Shown: one piece after another, positions 41,169-51,246 of the stretch | How positions within the stretch are numbered: the stretch's first letter is position 1 | Layout: each line of letters opens with the position of its first letter | Assembly: GCF_027625935.1 (NCBI RefSeq) | Contig: NZ_CP115300.1 | Span: 2,728,001-2,792,000, forward strand | Source: Streptomyces camelliae | GTDB taxonomy: Bacteria; Actinomycetota; Actinomycetes; Streptomycetales; Streptomycetaceae | Length of the DNA: 64,000 bases | Direction: 5' to 3' | Translations under genes and position numbers: made by a program | The notes under the pieces: generated by a model | Told to the model about the DNA's origin: nothing | Seen by the model: only the letters and a program-made list of their open reading frames with translations | The model's database searches: none

Positions 41169-42842
41169 CTAGAACTCCCCCGTCCGGTCGGTGCGCAGCC
41201 GTTCCAGGACGAGCAGCGCGACCGCGCACACCACCATCAGAATGGTCGAAAGGGCCATCGCCTGGCCGTAGTTGAGGTCTCCGGGACGGCTGAGCAGCCG
41301 GGCCACGGCGACCGGGAGCGTGGGGTTGTCGGGCCGGGCGATGAACACGGTCGCCCCGAACTCACCGAGCGAGACGGCGAACGCGAACCCGGCCGCGACC
41401 AGCAGCGCCCGCCGCACCAGTGGCAGGTCCACCTCCCGCCACACCCGCCAGGGCGACGCCCCGAGCACGGCCGCCGCCTCCCGGAGCCGGCCGTCCACCG
41501 CGCGCAGCACGGGCAGCATGGTCCGTACGACGAAGGGGGCGCCGACCAGCGCCTGGGCGAGCGGGACGAGGATCCAGGACTGCCGCAGATCCAGCGGCGG
41601 CTTGTCCAGGGCGATCAGGAAGCCGAAGCCGACGGTCACGGCGGACACGCCGAGCGGCAGCATCAGCAGCGCGTCGAAGCTCCGGACCAGCCGTCCGGCG
41701 TCCCGGCGGGCGAGCGCGGCGGCGGCGAGACCTCCGATCACGACGGCGATGGCCGTGGCGGCGACGGCGTACTGCAGCGAGGTCCACACCGCCTGCACGG
41801 GCGCGACCAGGAACGTACCGCCGTCGGAGTCGGCGAGCGCCCGGTAGTAGCCGAAGCCGGGTGCGTCGAGGGAGCGCCGGACGAGCACGGCGAGCGGCAG
41901 CACGAGGAGCAGAGCGATGGTGACGAGGACACCGGCGAGCAGGGCCCACTGGCCCGCACCGCGCGGCCGACGGGCGGTCACCTCGGGGTCGACCAGCCGC
42001 AGCGCGGTCTCCCGGCGCCGTACGGTCCAGGCGTGCACGGCGAGGATCGCGCCGACGGCGGCGAACTGCACAAGGGTGAGGACGGCGGCCGTGGACAGGT
42101 CGAAGACCTCGGAGGTCTGCCGGTAGATCTCCACTTCGAGCGTGGAGAAGGTGGGGCCGCCGAGGATCTGGACGACGCCGAAGGAGGTGAAGGTGAACAG
42201 GAACACCATCAGCGCGGCGGCGGCCACGGCGGGCGCGAGCGCCGGGAGGGTGACCTTCCGCCAGGCGCTGAGCGGAGACGCGCCCAGCATGCGGGCGGCC
42301 TCCTCCTGACGGGGGTCGAGCTGGGACCACAGTCCGCCGACGGTGCGGACGACGACCGCGTAGTTGAAGAAGACGTGGGCCAGCAGGATCGCCCACACCG
42401 TGGTGTCCAGCCGTACGCCCCACAGGTCGTCCAGCAGCCCGCCGTGCCCGACCAGCGCGAGGAAGGCGCTGCCGGCGACGACGGTGGGCAGCACGAACGG
42501 GACGGTGACGACGGCCCGCAGCACCTGCTTGCCCGGGAAGTCGAGCCGCGCGAAGACGTAGGCGGCGGGCAGGGCGAGGAGCAGAGTGAGCGCGGTGGAG
42601 GCGAGCGCCTGCCAGGTGGTGAACCACAGCACATGCCGGATGTCCGGCTCGGTGACGACGTCCGTGATCCGCCCGAACCGCCAGGCGCCGTCCACCTTCA
42701 GCCCGCGCGCGACGATCGCGGCCACGGGCCAGGCGAAGAACAGCGCGAAGAACGCGACGGGCAGGGCCATCAGGCCCAGCCGCGCCGCGTTCCCCCGTAT
42801 CTTCCGCCGGGGTTCGGCTACTTCAGTACGAGTGACGTCCAC
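41169..42842 (-). CDS. thiP: thiamine ABC transporter, fused two-domain permease
   Basis: A 557-aa permease with about 12 membrane segments in two halves. Each half has an EAA loop: QEEAARMLGASPLSAWRKVTL near residue 195 and REAAAVLGASPWRVWREVDL near 458, as in ThiP and other ferric/thiamine-type permeases with fused domains. GTG 42842 is chosen; it overlaps the thiB stop by 25 bases, which implies translational coupling. The GTG at 42854 is an alternative. The membrane channel partners with the binding lipoprotein upstream and the ATPase downstream. Confidence 0.88.
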   Translation of the reverse strand: MDVTRTEVAEPRRKIRGNAARLGLMALPVAFFALFFAWPVAAIVARGLKVDGAWRFGRITDVVTEPDIRHVLWFTTWQALASTALTLLLALPAAYVFARLDFPGKQVLRAVVTVPFVLPTVVAGSAFLALVGHGGLLDDLWGVRLDTTVWAILLAHVFFNYAVVVRTVGGLWSQLDPRQEEAARMLGASPLSAWRKVTLPALAPAVAAAALMVFLFTFTSFGVVQILGGPTFSTLEVEIYRQTSEVFDLSTAAVLTLVQFAAVGAILAVHAWTVRRRETALRLVDPEVTARRPRGAGQWALLAGVLVTIALLLVLPLAVLVRRSLDAPGFGYYRALADSDGGTFLVAPVQAVWTSLQYAVAATAIAVVIGGLAAAALARRDAGRLVRSFDALLMLPLGVSAVTVGFGFLIALDKPPLDLRQSWILVPLAQALVGAPFVVRTMLPVLRAVDGRLREAAAVLGASPWRVWREVDLPLVRRALLVAAGFAFAVSLGEFGATVFIARPDNPTLPVAVARLLSRPGDLNYGQAMALSTILMVVCAVALLVLERLRTDRTGEF

Positions 42843-43894
42843 GACTTGACCCACTGGTCGCGGTTGGCGGCGATCGTGCCGGGGGCCATGGTCTCGGGGT
42901 GCTGGGCGGCCGGGCCGTACTCGGTGAACTCGGCGGGCACCTTCGCCCCCTTCAGGACCGGGTAGACGTACATGTTCAGCGGCATGTCCTCCTGGAACTC
43001 CTTGGAGACCAGGAAGTCGATGAACGCCTTGGCGCCCTTGGGGTTCTTGGCGTTGCTCAGCAGCCCGGCGAACTCGATCTGCCGGAAGCAGGTGCCGTTC
43101 GCCGCGCCGGTCGGGGCGGTGCTCGGCCGCTTCGTGGCGTAGATGACCTCGGCGGGCGGCGAGGAGGCGTACGACACGACGAGCGGCCGGTCACCGCCTG
43201 CCTTCTTGCCCTCGGAAGAGCCGGAGAACTCCTGGTAGTAGGCCTGCTCCCAGCCGTCGACGACCTTGACGCCGTTGGCCTTGAGCTTCTTCCAGTAGTC
43301 CTGCCAGCCGTTGTTCCCGAACTGCGCGGCGCTGCCCAGCAGGAAGCCGAGGCCCGGCGAGGAGGTGGCCGCGTTCTCGGTGACGAGGAGGTTCTTGTAC
43401 TCGGGCTTGGCCAGGTCGGCGAAGGTCTGGGGCGGGGTCAGCTTGTGCTTGCTGAAGTACGCCTTGTCGTAGTTGACGCAGATGTCGCCGTAGTCGATCG
43501 GCGTGACCCGGTGCTTGGCCTGGTCGAGCTGGTAGGCGGCGCCCACCTGGTCGAGGCCCTTGGCGGTGTACGGCTGGAAGAGGCCGTTGTCGAGGGCGCG
43601 GGAGAGCAGGGTGTTGTCGACGCCGAAGAAGACGTCGCCCTGCGGGTTGTCCTTGGTGAGGATGGCCTTGTTGACGGCCTGCCCGGCGTCGCCGTCCTTG
43701 AGGACCTTGACCTTGTACCCGGAACTCTTCTCGAAGTCGGCGAGCACGTTCTTGGAGACGGCCCACGAGTCGTGGCTGACGAGGGTGACGGTCTTGGAAT
43801 CGGCGGACGACGAGGTGCCGTTGCCGGAACCGCACGCGGACAGACTGATCAGGCCGAGGCCGACCGCGACGGCCACGAGGGTCTTGTTGTGCAC
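42818..43894 (-). CDS. thiB: thiamine ABC transporter, substrate-binding lipoprotein
   Basis: A 358-aa exported lipoprotein with signal peptide and lipobox LSACGSG near residue 20. The mature protein matches ThiB/TbpA (TVTLVSHDSWAVSKNVLADF at the start, DVFFGVDNTLLSRALD near 88, IDYGDICVNYDKAYF near 137). Start is GTG 43894 with a strong AGGAGG. A TPP riboswitch lies 76-170 bases upstream, so expression should drop when thiamine pyrophosphate is plentiful. It is the first gene of the transporter operon. Confidence 0.9.
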   Translation of the reverse strand: MHNKTLVAVAVGLGLISLSACGSGNGTSSSADSKTVTLVSHDSWAVSKNVLADFEKSSGYKVKVLKDGDAGQAVNKAILTKDNPQGDVFFGVDNTLLSRALDNGLFQPYTAKGLDQVGAAYQLDQAKHRVTPIDYGDICVNYDKAYFSKHKLTPPQTFADLAKPEYKNLLVTENAATSSPGLGFLLGSAAQFGNNGWQDYWKKLKANGVKVVDGWEQAYYQEFSGSSEGKKAGGDRPLVVSYASSPPAEVIYATKRPSTAPTGAANGTCFRQIEFAGLLSNAKNPKGAKAFIDFLVSKEFQEDMPLNMYVYPVLKGAKVPAEFTEYGPAAQHPETMAPGTIAANRDQWVKSWTSLVLK

Positions 43895-43971
43895 TGGATG
43901 TCCTCCTGGGGGTTGGCCAGGAAGAACGCGGCCCCGCCCAGAGATCTGGGCAGGGCGCAACAGCTTGAGTG

Positions 43972-44066
43972 ATGACCGAACTTCCTACCCAGAATGACCT
44001 GGGCGAGGTTCAGAGGGTCTGCGGCCCTGTCCGCCGCACTCTCAGCGCTGTGGCGCTCCCCTGTCG
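43972..44066 (-). promoter_or_regulatory. TPP riboswitch (THI element) controlling thiBPQ
   Basis: Reading the minus strand from 44066: AGGGGAGCGCC, then GCGCTGAGAGTGCGG, then GACCCTCTGAACCT, a GGTCATTCTGGGTAGGAAG block and a closing GGTCATCAC. CTGAGA and ACCCTCTGAACCT are the conserved thi-box cores that bind the pyrimidine and pyrophosphate ends of TPP. It lies in the 5' leader of thiB. Confidence 0.93.
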
Positions 44067-44097
44067 GAATATGAAGATATGAGTGACGGTGGCCAGA

Positions 44098-45204
44098 TTA
44101 CCGCTCGGTGGCCGCGAGCTGACCACAGGCTCCGTCGATCTCCTGCCCACGGGTGTCCCGGACGGTGACGGGCACCCCGTGCGCGGCGATGGCCTCGACG
44201 AACGCCTTCTCGTCCTCGGGCCGCGAGGCGGTCCACTTGCTGCCCGGGGTCGGGTTCAGCGGAATGAGATTGACGTGCACGGGCTTGCCCCTGAGCAGCC
44301 GGCCGAGCCGGTCCCCCCGCCACGCCTGGTCGTTGATGTCGCGGATGAGCGCGTACTCGATGGACAGCCTGCGCCCGCTCTTCTCGACGTACTCGAACCC
44401 GGCGTCCAGCACCTCGCGCACCTTCCACCGCGTGTTCACGGGGACGAGGGTGTCGCGCAGTTCGTCGTCGGGGGCGTGCAGGGAGATCGCGAGCCGGCAC
44501 TTGAAGCCCTCGTCGGCGAACCGGTGGATGGCCGGCACGAGCCCGACGGTCGAGACGGTGATCCCACGCTGGGAGAGCCCGAGCCCGTCGGGGGCGGGAT
44601 CGGTGAGCGCCCGGATCGCACCCACGACCCGGTTGTAGTTGGCGAGCGGCTCACCCATCCCCATGAAGACGATGTTGGAGAGCCGAGCAGGCCCGCCGGG
44701 CACCTCGCCGTCCCGCAGCGCCCGCATCCCGTCCACGATCTGGTGGACGATCTCGGCCGTGGACAGATTCCGGTCGAGCCCGGCCTGCCCGGTGGCACAG
44801 AAGGGGCAGTTCATCCCACATCCGGCCTGCGAGCTGATGCACATGGTGACCCGGTCCGGATACCGCATCAGCACGGACTCGACCAGCGTGCCGTCGAACA
44901 GCCGCCACAGCGTCTTGCGGGTGGTGCCCTGGTCGGTCGACAGATGCCGGACGACCGTCATCAGCTCCGGGAACAGCGCTTCGCGCAGCTTCTCCCGCGA
45001 GCCGGCCGGGATGTCCGTCCACTGGTCCGGGTCGTGCGCGTACCGCGCGAAGTAGTGCTGCGAGAGCTGCTTGGCACGGAACGGCTTCTCACCGATCCCG
45101 GCCACCGCTTCCTTGCGCTCGGCGGGCGTGAGGTCGGCGAGATGCCGCGGCGGCTTCTTGGCTCCGCGCGGGGCGACGAAAGTGAGTTCTCCGGGCTTAG
45201 GCAT
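44098..45204 (-). CDS. rlmN: 23S rRNA (adenine-2503-C2)-methyltransferase / tRNA methyltransferase, radical SAM
   Basis: A 368-aa radical SAM enzyme that methylates C2 of A2503 in 23S rRNA and A37 in some tRNAs. The 4Fe-4S motif is CGMNCPFC near residue 130, preceded by MCISSQAG, and GMGEPLANY near 178 binds SAM. The conserved C-terminal Cys is in IDGACGQL, forming the ping-pong Cys pair. ATG 45204 has a weak SD. The gene stands alone, ending just before the thiamine riboswitch promoter region. Confidence 0.93.
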   Translation of the reverse strand: MPKPGELTFVAPRGAKKPPRHLADLTPAERKEAVAGIGEKPFRAKQLSQHYFARYAHDPDQWTDIPAGSREKLREALFPELMTVVRHLSTDQGTTRKTLWRLFDGTLVESVLMRYPDRVTMCISSQAGCGMNCPFCATGQAGLDRNLSTAEIVHQIVDGMRALRDGEVPGGPARLSNIVFMGMGEPLANYNRVVGAIRALTDPAPDGLGLSQRGITVSTVGLVPAIHRFADEGFKCRLAISLHAPDDELRDTLVPVNTRWKVREVLDAGFEYVEKSGRRLSIEYALIRDINDQAWRGDRLGRLLRGKPVHVNLIPLNPTPGSKWTASRPEDEKAFVEAIAAHGVPVTVRDTRGQEIDGACGQLAATER

Positions 45205-45357
45205 GGCTGTACCAGTGTCGCAGATCGAACAGGGTGGCCCGCTGCGCTCGCTCCCCGGGGGGTGTGCGGGGTGGCGGCCTGTGAAGTTCTGTCGGGAAAC
45301 GGTCGGGTTTCCTGGTCGGCCCTTGTCCCGCCTTTTGCCATGTCGTAACAACAGGCC

Positions 45358-46023
45358 ATGAAGTTCTTCGGCCGCAACTCCCCCCACCGGCACGCGCAGT
45401 CCCCCGGCGCGCCCGTGGCGACCACCGCTGCGGTGGCCGGTGCCACCGCCACCGCCGTACTGCCCGATCCCGAGCTGGCGCACCTGACCGGCGAGTGGCT
45501 GATCGATCCCGCGCACAGCAGGATCGGGTTCTCGGTGCGGCACGCGATGGTGACGACGGTGCGCGGTGCCTTTCCGCAGTACGAGAGCCGCCTGTACTTC
45601 GACGGCCGTGACCCGTCCCGGTCCCGGGCCGACATCGTGGTGTACACCGCCAGCGTCGACACGGGGGTCGAGCAGCGGGACGCGCACCTCGTCGGCCGCC
45701 CGTTCCTGGACTCCGCGACCTATCCGCGGATGACGTTCACGAGCACCGCCGTGCGGCTCGTGGGCAAGGACGTCTACCGGATGACCGGCGACCTCACGAT
45801 CAAGGACACCACCCGCCCGGTCGACCTGGACCTCACGTACATCGGCCACGTCACCGACGCGTTCGGTGACGAGCGGGTCGGCTTCGACGGCACCACCACG
45901 ATCAACCGCTCCGACTGGGGTCTGACCTACGACGCCCGGATCGCCCAGGGCGGCGCCATGGTGAGCGAGACGGTCCGCCTCCAGTTCGACCTCGCGGCCA
46001 TCCGCGTCACACCGGGCGCCTGA
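45358..46023 (+). CDS. YceI family lipid-binding-like protein
   Basis: A 221-aa protein with the YceI beta-barrel: [20 protein letters not shown] near residue 44, [14 protein letters not shown] near 70, [18 protein letters not shown] near 110 and the C-terminal [12 protein letters not shown]. Family members bind polyisoprenoids or amides. The N-terminal 40 residues are Ala/Thr-rich and lack a clear signal peptide, so the protein is probably cytoplasmic. No good SD lies before ATG 45358; a GTG at 45415 is an alternative start. It is divergent from rlmN. Confidence 0.88.
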   Translation: MKFFGRNSPHRHAQSPGAPVATTAAVAGATATAVLPDPELAHLTGEWLIDPAHSRIGFSVRHAMVTTVRGAFPQYESRLYFDGRDPSRSRADIVVYTASVDTGVEQRDAHLVGRPFLDSATYPRMTFTSTAVRLVGKDVYRMTGDLTIKDTTRPVDLDLTYIGHVTDAFGDERVGFDGTTTINRSDWGLTYDARIAQGGAMVSETVRLQFDLAAIRVTPGA

Positions 46024-46037
46024 CCCCCGGACACACC

Positions 46038-46069
46038 GGTGCCCCGTCCTGCGCCCAGGACGGGGCACC
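46038..46069 (+). terminator. terminator after the YceI gene
   Basis: GGTGCCCCGTCCTG (46038-46051) is exactly complementary to CAGGACGGGGCACC (46056-46069), with a 4-base loop. No T-tract. Confidence 0.85.
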
Positions 46070-46105
46070 GTCGTATGCCTCGTCGTACGGCCCTCTGCTC
46101 ACGGC

Positions 46106-46183
46106 TCACGCAGCGCCGACGACGACCACCAGCAGCAGCCACACCACCGGAGCCGTCGGCAGCAATGAATCCAGCCGGCCCAT
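46106..46183 (-). pseudogene. detached duplicate of the cdsA 3' end
   Basis: Twenty-five sense codons and a stop that repeat the last 25 residues of CdsA with three changes: MGRLDSLLPTAPVV here versus MDRLDSLLPTAPVV in CdsA, then VVVVGAA versus VVFVGSA. It lies about 100 bases beyond the true cdsA stop, on the same strand. The DNA is clearly similar over ~85 bases. It is too short to be a gene and looks like a scar of tandem duplication or recombination. The intervening 46184-46280 contains a CTGTATCGATT stretch related to repeat R2. Confidence 0.8.
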
Positions 46184-46280
46184 GCTGTATCGATTCGCCG
46201 CTACCGCGGCGCGGCGCCATGGCCTTCCCCCACCGCCAAAAGGACAACACGGCCCCGAAGCCAGCCGTACGATTCACGCC

Positions 46281-47438
46281 TCACGCGGAGCCGACGAAGA
46301 CCACCAGCAGCAGCCACACCACCGGAGCGGTGGGCAGCAGCGAGTCCAGCCGGTCCATGATGCCGCCATGACCCGGCAGCAGCGTGCCCATGTCCTTGAT
46401 GCCCAGGTCGCGCTTGATCATGGACTCGCCGAGGTCGCCCAGGGTGGCGCTGGCCGCGACCGCGAGGCCGAGGAGCAGTCCCTGCCACCAGGTGCCGTCG
46501 TCGATCAGGAACTGCATGCACAGCGCGCCCGCGACCATCGCGAAGGCGACCGCGCCCAGCAGGCCCTCGCGGGTCTTGCCGGGACTGATGCGCGGGGCCA
46601 GCTTGTGCCTGCCGAAGCGCCAGCCGACCGCGTAGGCGCCGGTGTCGCTGACGACGGTCAGGAGCAGGAAGGTCAGGACGCGCCAGGGGCCGTCCTTCGC
46701 CGTCAGCATCATCGCGACGAACGTGGCCAGGAACGGCACGTAGAACGCCGCGAAGACGCCCGCCGTGACGTCCTTGAGGTAGCCCTCCGGTGGCTCCGTC
46801 ATCCGCCAGACCAGTGCCGCGAGAGCGGTCAGCGCCATGGCGACCCACGCCCCCTCGGCGCCGCGCACATACCCGGCGACCACCATCGCCGCACCGCCCA
46901 CCGCGAGCGGCACGAGCGGCGCGTTGATGCCCTTGCGCTCCCGCAGCCTGCTCGTCAGCTCCCACAGGCCCACGACCACGGCGGCCGCGATCACGCCGAC
47001 GAACACGGCCTTGCGGACGAACAGGGACGCGACGATCACCACACCGAGCCCGACCCCGACCCCTATGGCCGCGCTCAGGTCACGGCCCGCGCTCTTCTTC
47101 TGCGGCGCTGGCGCCGGCTGGGGGGCGTCGGGCATGGGCTCCGGATTCTGGTTCTCGGCAGGCAGGGACCCGGCCGGTGCGGGCTCGGGCCATGCCTCGC
47201 CGGCGGCCTCGTTGCGGAACAAGGGGCCACTCGGCCGAGCGGCCCCCCGGTCGTCGTCCTGGTCTCCGCCATACGCGGATACGTCGGGCACGATGGGCAT
47301 GGGGCGAGTGTGCTGCGCCTCAGGCGCATCGTACGCGGGACCCGCCGGGGCGGCTCCCTGGGCAGGCCCGCCCTCGGTGGGCCCCCAGTAGCCGGCCTGA
47401 CCCGCCGATGGCGGCGCCCCCCAGGAAGAGTCGCTCAT
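46281..47438 (-). CDS. cdsA: phosphatidate cytidylyltransferase
   Basis: A 385-aa membrane enzyme making CDP-diacylglycerol from phosphatidate and CTP, the branch point for phospholipids. The C-terminal signature SMIKRDLGIKDMGTLLPGHG then GIMDRLDS is complete, with about eight membrane segments before it. The first ~115 residues are a Pro/Ala/Gly-rich hydrophilic extension, as in other streptomycetes. ATG 47438 shares one base with the frr stop (TGATG), so the genes are coupled. A diverged duplicate of its 3' end lies downstream. Confidence 0.93.
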   Translation of the reverse strand: MSDSSWGAPPSAGQAGYWGPTEGGPAQGAAPAGPAYDAPEAQHTRPMPIVPDVSAYGGDQDDDRGAARPSGPLFRNEAAGEAWPEPAPAGSLPAENQNPEPMPDAPQPAPAPQKKSAGRDLSAAIGVGVGLGVVIVASLFVRKAVFVGVIAAAVVVGLWELTSRLRERKGINAPLVPLAVGGAAMVVAGYVRGAEGAWVAMALTALAALVWRMTEPPEGYLKDVTAGVFAAFYVPFLATFVAMMLTAKDGPWRVLTFLLLTVVSDTGAYAVGWRFGRHKLAPRISPGKTREGLLGAVAFAMVAGALCMQFLIDDGTWWQGLLLGLAVAASATLGDLGESMIKRDLGIKDMGTLLPGHGGIMDRLDSLLPTAPVVWLLLVVFVGSA

Positions 47439-47995
47439 CAGACTTCGAGCAGCTCCGCTTCCTTGTGCTTCAGCAGCTCGTCCACCTGCGCGACGTACTT
47501 CGACGTGAGGTCGTCCAGCTCCTTCTCCGCGCGGCGGCCCTCGTCCTCGCCGACCTCGCCGTCCTTGACGGCCTTGTCGATGGCGTCCTTGGCCTTGCGG
47601 CGCACGGAGCGGATGGAGACCCGGGAGTCCTCCGCCTTGTGCTTGGCGACCTTGATGAACTCGCGGCGGCGCTCCTCGGTCAGCTCCGGGAAGACCACAC
47701 GGATGATGTTGCCGTCGTTGCTGGGGTTGACGCCCAGGTCGGAGTCGCGGATCGCCTGCTCGATGTTGCGCAGCGCGGTCTTGTCGAACGGCGTCACAAC
47801 CGCCATGCGCGGCTCCGGCACGGAGAACGAGGCCAGCTGGTTGATCGGCGTCAGGGCTCCGTAGTAGTCGGCCACGATCTTGTTGAACATCGCCGGGTGC
47901 GCACGGCCGGTGCGGATCGCGGCGAAGTCCTCCTTGGCGACCACGACGGCCTTCTCCATCTTCTCCTCGGCTTCGAGGAGGGTCTCTTCGATCAC
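47438..47995 (-). CDS. frr: ribosome recycling factor
   Basis: A 185-aa ribosome recycling factor, which with EF-G splits post-termination ribosomes. It begins [20 protein letters not shown] and contains [35 protein letters not shown] and the C-terminal [20 protein letters not shown], with normal length. GTG 47995 with CAGGAG upstream gives the standard N-terminus. It follows pyrH after 145 bases. Confidence 0.96.
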   Translation of the reverse strand: MIEETLLEAEEKMEKAVVVAKEDFAAIRTGRAHPAMFNKIVADYYGALTPINQLASFSVPEPRMAVVTPFDKTALRNIEQAIRDSDLGVNPSNDGNIIRVVFPELTEERRREFIKVAKHKAEDSRVSIRSVRRKAKDAIDKAVKDGEVGEDEGRRAEKELDDLTSKYVAQVDELLKHKEAELLEV

Positions 47996-48140
47996 CACTT
48001 GCTCCTGCGTGTCTTGAGTAAGGCCCGGCTGCGGTTCCCGGAGTCGGGCGGCGGCCGGCTGCGTCGCGTCTGCTTCCTGCACGGTTCCGGACCGGCAGGA
48101 CATTGTCCATCCCCCGGCCGGGAACCGGGTGGTCCTGAGC

Positions 48141-48899
48141 TCAGTCCCGGCTTCCCTGGTCACCCACCAGCGTGCCGATCTTCTCACCCTTGACCGCCCG
48201 CGCGATATTGCCCTCCGCGAGCAGCTCGAAGACGAGGATCGGCAGCTTGTTGTCACGGCACAGCGTGATCGCGGTGGCATCGGCGACCTTCAGGTCGCGG
48301 GTGATGACCTCGCCGTAGCCGAGCGAGTCGAACTTGACGGCGTCGGGGTTCTTCTTGGGGTCGGAGTCGTAGACCCCGTCCACGCCGTTCTTGCCCATGA
48401 GCAGCGCCTCGGCGTCGATCTCCAGGGCGCGCTGGGCGGCGGTGGTGTCGGTGGAGAAGTACGGCATGCCCATACCGGCGCCGAAGATGACCACGCGGCC
48501 CTTCTCCAGGTGGCGCACGGCGCGCAGCGGGATGTACGGCTCGGCGACCTGGCCCATGGTGATGGCGGTCTGCACCCGGCTGTCGATGCCCTCCTTCTCC
48601 AGGAAGTCCTGGAGGGCGAGGCAGTTCATCACGGTGCCGAGCATGCCCATGTAGTCGGAGCGGGCCCGGTCCATGCCGCGCTGCTGGAGCTCGGCGCCGC
48701 GGAAGAAGTTGCCGCCGCCGATGACGACCGCGATCTCGGCGCCGTCCCGGACGACGGCCGCGATCTCGCGGGCGATCTTGTGCACCACGTCCGGGTCCAC
48801 GCCCAGGCCGCCGCCGCCGGAGAAGGCCTCTCCGGACAGCTTCAGCAGAAACCGGCCGCGCACTTTGCCGTCGTCGCTCTTCTGGGCCTTGGTGGTCAT
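48141..48899 (-). CDS. pyrH: UMP kinase
   Basis: A 252-aa amino-acid-kinase-fold enzyme phosphorylating UMP to UDP. Motifs are [20 protein letters not shown] at the start, [10 protein letters not shown] near 60, [20 protein letters not shown] near 138 and [18 protein letters not shown] near 167. It is in the conserved order after tsf. The SD before ATG 48899 is poor. A strong stem-loop at 48939-48988 separates it from tsf, so it may have its own promoter or depend on read-through. Confidence 0.95.
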   Translation of the reverse strand: MTTKAQKSDDGKVRGRFLLKLSGEAFSGGGGLGVDPDVVHKIAREIAAVVRDGAEIAVVIGGGNFFRGAELQQRGMDRARSDYMGMLGTVMNCLALQDFLEKEGIDSRVQTAITMGQVAEPYIPLRAVRHLEKGRVVIFGAGMGMPYFSTDTTAAQRALEIDAEALLMGKNGVDGVYDSDPKKNPDAVKFDSLGYGEVITRDLKVADATAITLCRDNKLPILVFELLAEGNIARAVKGEKIGTLVGDQGSRD

Positions 48900-48938
48900 G
48901 GGAGATCCCGCCTCTTTCACGTGTTGCACATACGAAGA

Positions 48939-48988
48939 AGGCCATTGCCGGTGGGGTCGCTTTTCGCTCCCATGCGCGGCAATGGCCT
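48939..48988 (-). terminator. stem-loop between tsf and pyrH
   Basis: AGGCCATTGCCG pairs with CGGCAATGGCCT (12 bp) around a 26-base loop. On the minus strand it is followed by TTCTTCG. It probably ends or attenuates the rpsB-tsf transcript. Confidence 0.8.
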
Positions 48989-49127
48989 CCTCGTCAGATC
49001 TGCTGCCGTCCGCCTCACGCCGGGGTGTGGCGGTGTACGCGGACGACTGCTTACGACCCTATCGGGATTTCCCCCGGGATTGGTCCCGGGTTCTGCCCAC
49101 GGGCCGTGCGTCGATCGCGGTACGGAC

Positions 49128-49964
49128 TCAGATGCCGACCTTGATGCGCGCGAAGCGCTTCAGGGTGACACCGGCCTCGTCCAGAACCTTCTGGACCGAC
49201 TTCTTGTTGTCCAGCGCGTACGGCTGGCCGAGCAGCGTGGCGTCCTTGAAGAAGCCGTTGAGGCGACCCTCGACGATCTTGGCGATCGCGGCCTCGGGCT
49301 TGCCCTCGGCGCGGGTGGTCTCCTCGGCGATGCGACGCTCGGACTCGACGACCTCGGCCGGCACCTCCTCCTGGGAGAGGTACTTCGGCGCGAAGGCGGC
49401 GATGTGCTGGGCGACGCCCTTGGCGACCTCGGCGTTCGGCTTGTCGAACTCGACCAGGACACCGATCTGCGGGGGCAGGTCGGGCATGGTCTTGTGCATG
49501 TAGGCGGTGACGTAGCCGTCGGAGAACTGCGCGAAGCGGTCCAGGACGATCTTCTCACCGAGGGTGGCGTTGGCCTCGTCCACGAACGCCTGGACGGTCT
49601 TGCCGGCCTCGATCTCGGAGCCGAGCAGGGCCTCGATGTCGGCCGGGTTCGTCTTGGCGACGTGCTCGGCGATGGTCTGGGCCACGGCCTGGAACTTCTC
49701 GCCCTTGGCGACGAAGTCCGTCTCGCACTTCAGCTCGACGAGGACGCCGGTGGAGTTGTCGTCGGCGATGATGGAGACCACGGCGCCGTTCTCGGCGGAG
49801 CGGCCCTCGCGCTTGGCGACGCCCTTCTGGCCCTTGATGCGCAGCGCCTCGACGGCCTTCTCGACGTTGCCCTCGGCCTCGTCCAGCGCCTTCTTGCAGT
49901 CCATCATGCCGGCGCCGGTGAGCTCACGGAGCTTCTTGACGTCGGCGGCGGTGTAGTTCGCCAT
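49128..49964 (-). CDS. tsf: translation elongation factor Ts
   Basis: A 278-aa nucleotide-exchange factor for EF-Tu. The N-terminal UBA-like domain has AADVKKLRELTGAGMMDCKK then ALDEAEGNVEKAVEALR, followed by LVELKCETDFVAKG in the dimer core; two core subdomains follow. ATG 49964 lies 151 bases after the rpsB stop, on the same strand. Length and sequence are ordinary for the genus. Confidence 0.96.
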   Translation of the reverse strand: MANYTAADVKKLRELTGAGMMDCKKALDEAEGNVEKAVEALRIKGQKGVAKREGRSAENGAVVSIIADDNSTGVLVELKCETDFVAKGEKFQAVAQTIAEHVAKTNPADIEALLGSEIEAGKTVQAFVDEANATLGEKIVLDRFAQFSDGYVTAYMHKTMPDLPPQIGVLVEFDKPNAEVAKGVAQHIAAFAPKYLSQEEVPAEVVESERRIAEETTRAEGKPEAAIAKIVEGRLNGFFKDATLLGQPYALDNKKSVQKVLDEAGVTLKRFARIKVGI

Positions 49965-50115
49965 GAGTCTGTGAGTCTTTCTCGAAGTCTGGAGAATCTT
50001 CAGGTCAGCACGGTTTGCGTTCCCCATGTAGTCGGGGTTGGCATACGTCGTACCGACCTACGGGTGAACAGCGGGGGCGGACTTCATGTCAGCGCCCCCG
50101 CCGTCAACGCGTGCG

Positions 50116-50991
50116 TCAGGCCTGCTCGCCCTCGGCGGCCGGAGCCTCGGCAGCCGGGGCCTCGGCAGCCGGAGCCTCAGCGGCGGCCTCAGCCGGCTTC
50201 TCGGCCTCGTCGGCCTTCTTCTCACCCTCAAGCAGGTCGCGCTCCCACTCGGCGAGCGGCTCGCCCGCGGCCTTCTCGCCCTTCTCACCGGCGGCCACGC
50301 CGGAACGGGCGATGAGGCCCTCGGCGACGGCGTCGGCGATCACACGGGTGAGCAGGGTGACGGAGCGGATCGCGTCGTCGTTGCCCGGGATCTTGTAGTC
50401 GACCTCGTCGGGGTCGCAGTTGGTGTCGAGGATCGCGACGACCGGAATGTTCAGCTTCCGGGCCTCACCAACGGCGATGTGCTCCTTCTTGGTGTCCACG
50501 ATCCAGACGGCGCTCGGCACCTTCTGCATCTCGCGGATACCACCGAGGGTCTTCTCCAGCTTGGCCTTCTCACGCGAGAGGACCAGGAGCTCCTTCTTGG
50601 TCAGACCGGAGGACGCGACGTCCTCGAAGTCGATCTGCTCCAGCTCCTTCAGGCGCTGCAGACGCTTGTAGACGGTCGAGAAGTTGGTGAGCATGCCGCC
50701 CAGCCAGCGCTGGTTGACGTAGGGCATGCCGACGCGGGTCGCCTGCTCGGCGATGGCCTCCTGCGCCTGCTTCTTCGTGCCGACGAACATGACCGTGCCG
50801 CCGTGGGCGACGGTCTCCTTGACGAACTCGTAGGCGCGGTCGATGTACGACAGCGACTGGAGCAGGTCGATGATGTAGATGCCGTTGCGCTCGGTGAAGA
50901 TGAAGCGCTTCATCTTCGGGTTCCAGCGACGGGTCTGGTGACCGAAGTGGACGCCGCTCTCCAGCAGCTCCCGCATCGTGACGACGGCCAT
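50116..50991 (-). CDS. rpsB: 30S ribosomal protein S2
   Basis: A 291-aa S2 protein with [20 protein letters not shown] near the start, [28 protein letters not shown] and [20 protein letters not shown]. After residue ~245 there is an acidic tail with repeated [16 protein letters not shown], an extension typical of Streptomyces and absent from E. coli. AAGGAG precedes ATG 50991. It is divergent from the M23 peptidase gene and starts the rpsB-tsf operon. Confidence 0.96.
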   Translation of the reverse strand: MAVVTMRELLESGVHFGHQTRRWNPKMKRFIFTERNGIYIIDLLQSLSYIDRAYEFVKETVAHGGTVMFVGTKKQAQEAIAEQATRVGMPYVNQRWLGGMLTNFSTVYKRLQRLKELEQIDFEDVASSGLTKKELLVLSREKAKLEKTLGGIREMQKVPSAVWIVDTKKEHIAVGEARKLNIPVVAILDTNCDPDEVDYKIPGNDDAIRSVTLLTRVIADAVAEGLIARSGVAAGEKGEKAAGEPLAEWERDLLEGEKKADEAEKPAEAAAEAPAAEAPAAEAPAAEGEQA

Positions 50992-51246
50992 GGCCGTATC
51001 TCCTTGAGTTTCTCGGTTGTGCCGCGAAAGCCGGACGGCTTCCACGCCTGACGCCCGCGATGCGCCGTGCCACAGAGGACCGAGAGGCGCTGACACCGAC
51101 CGCTTGGCGGCCCGGTGTCGGGGCGTGCGAAGTCGACCCGGTGACCCGGATCGCCAGAAGAAGTGTACGGGACCGCCGGGGCACCGGGTGACGCCGCTGT
51201 CCACAACCGGGGAGTAGTCCACAGACTCCGGCCATGATCGGCGGGG

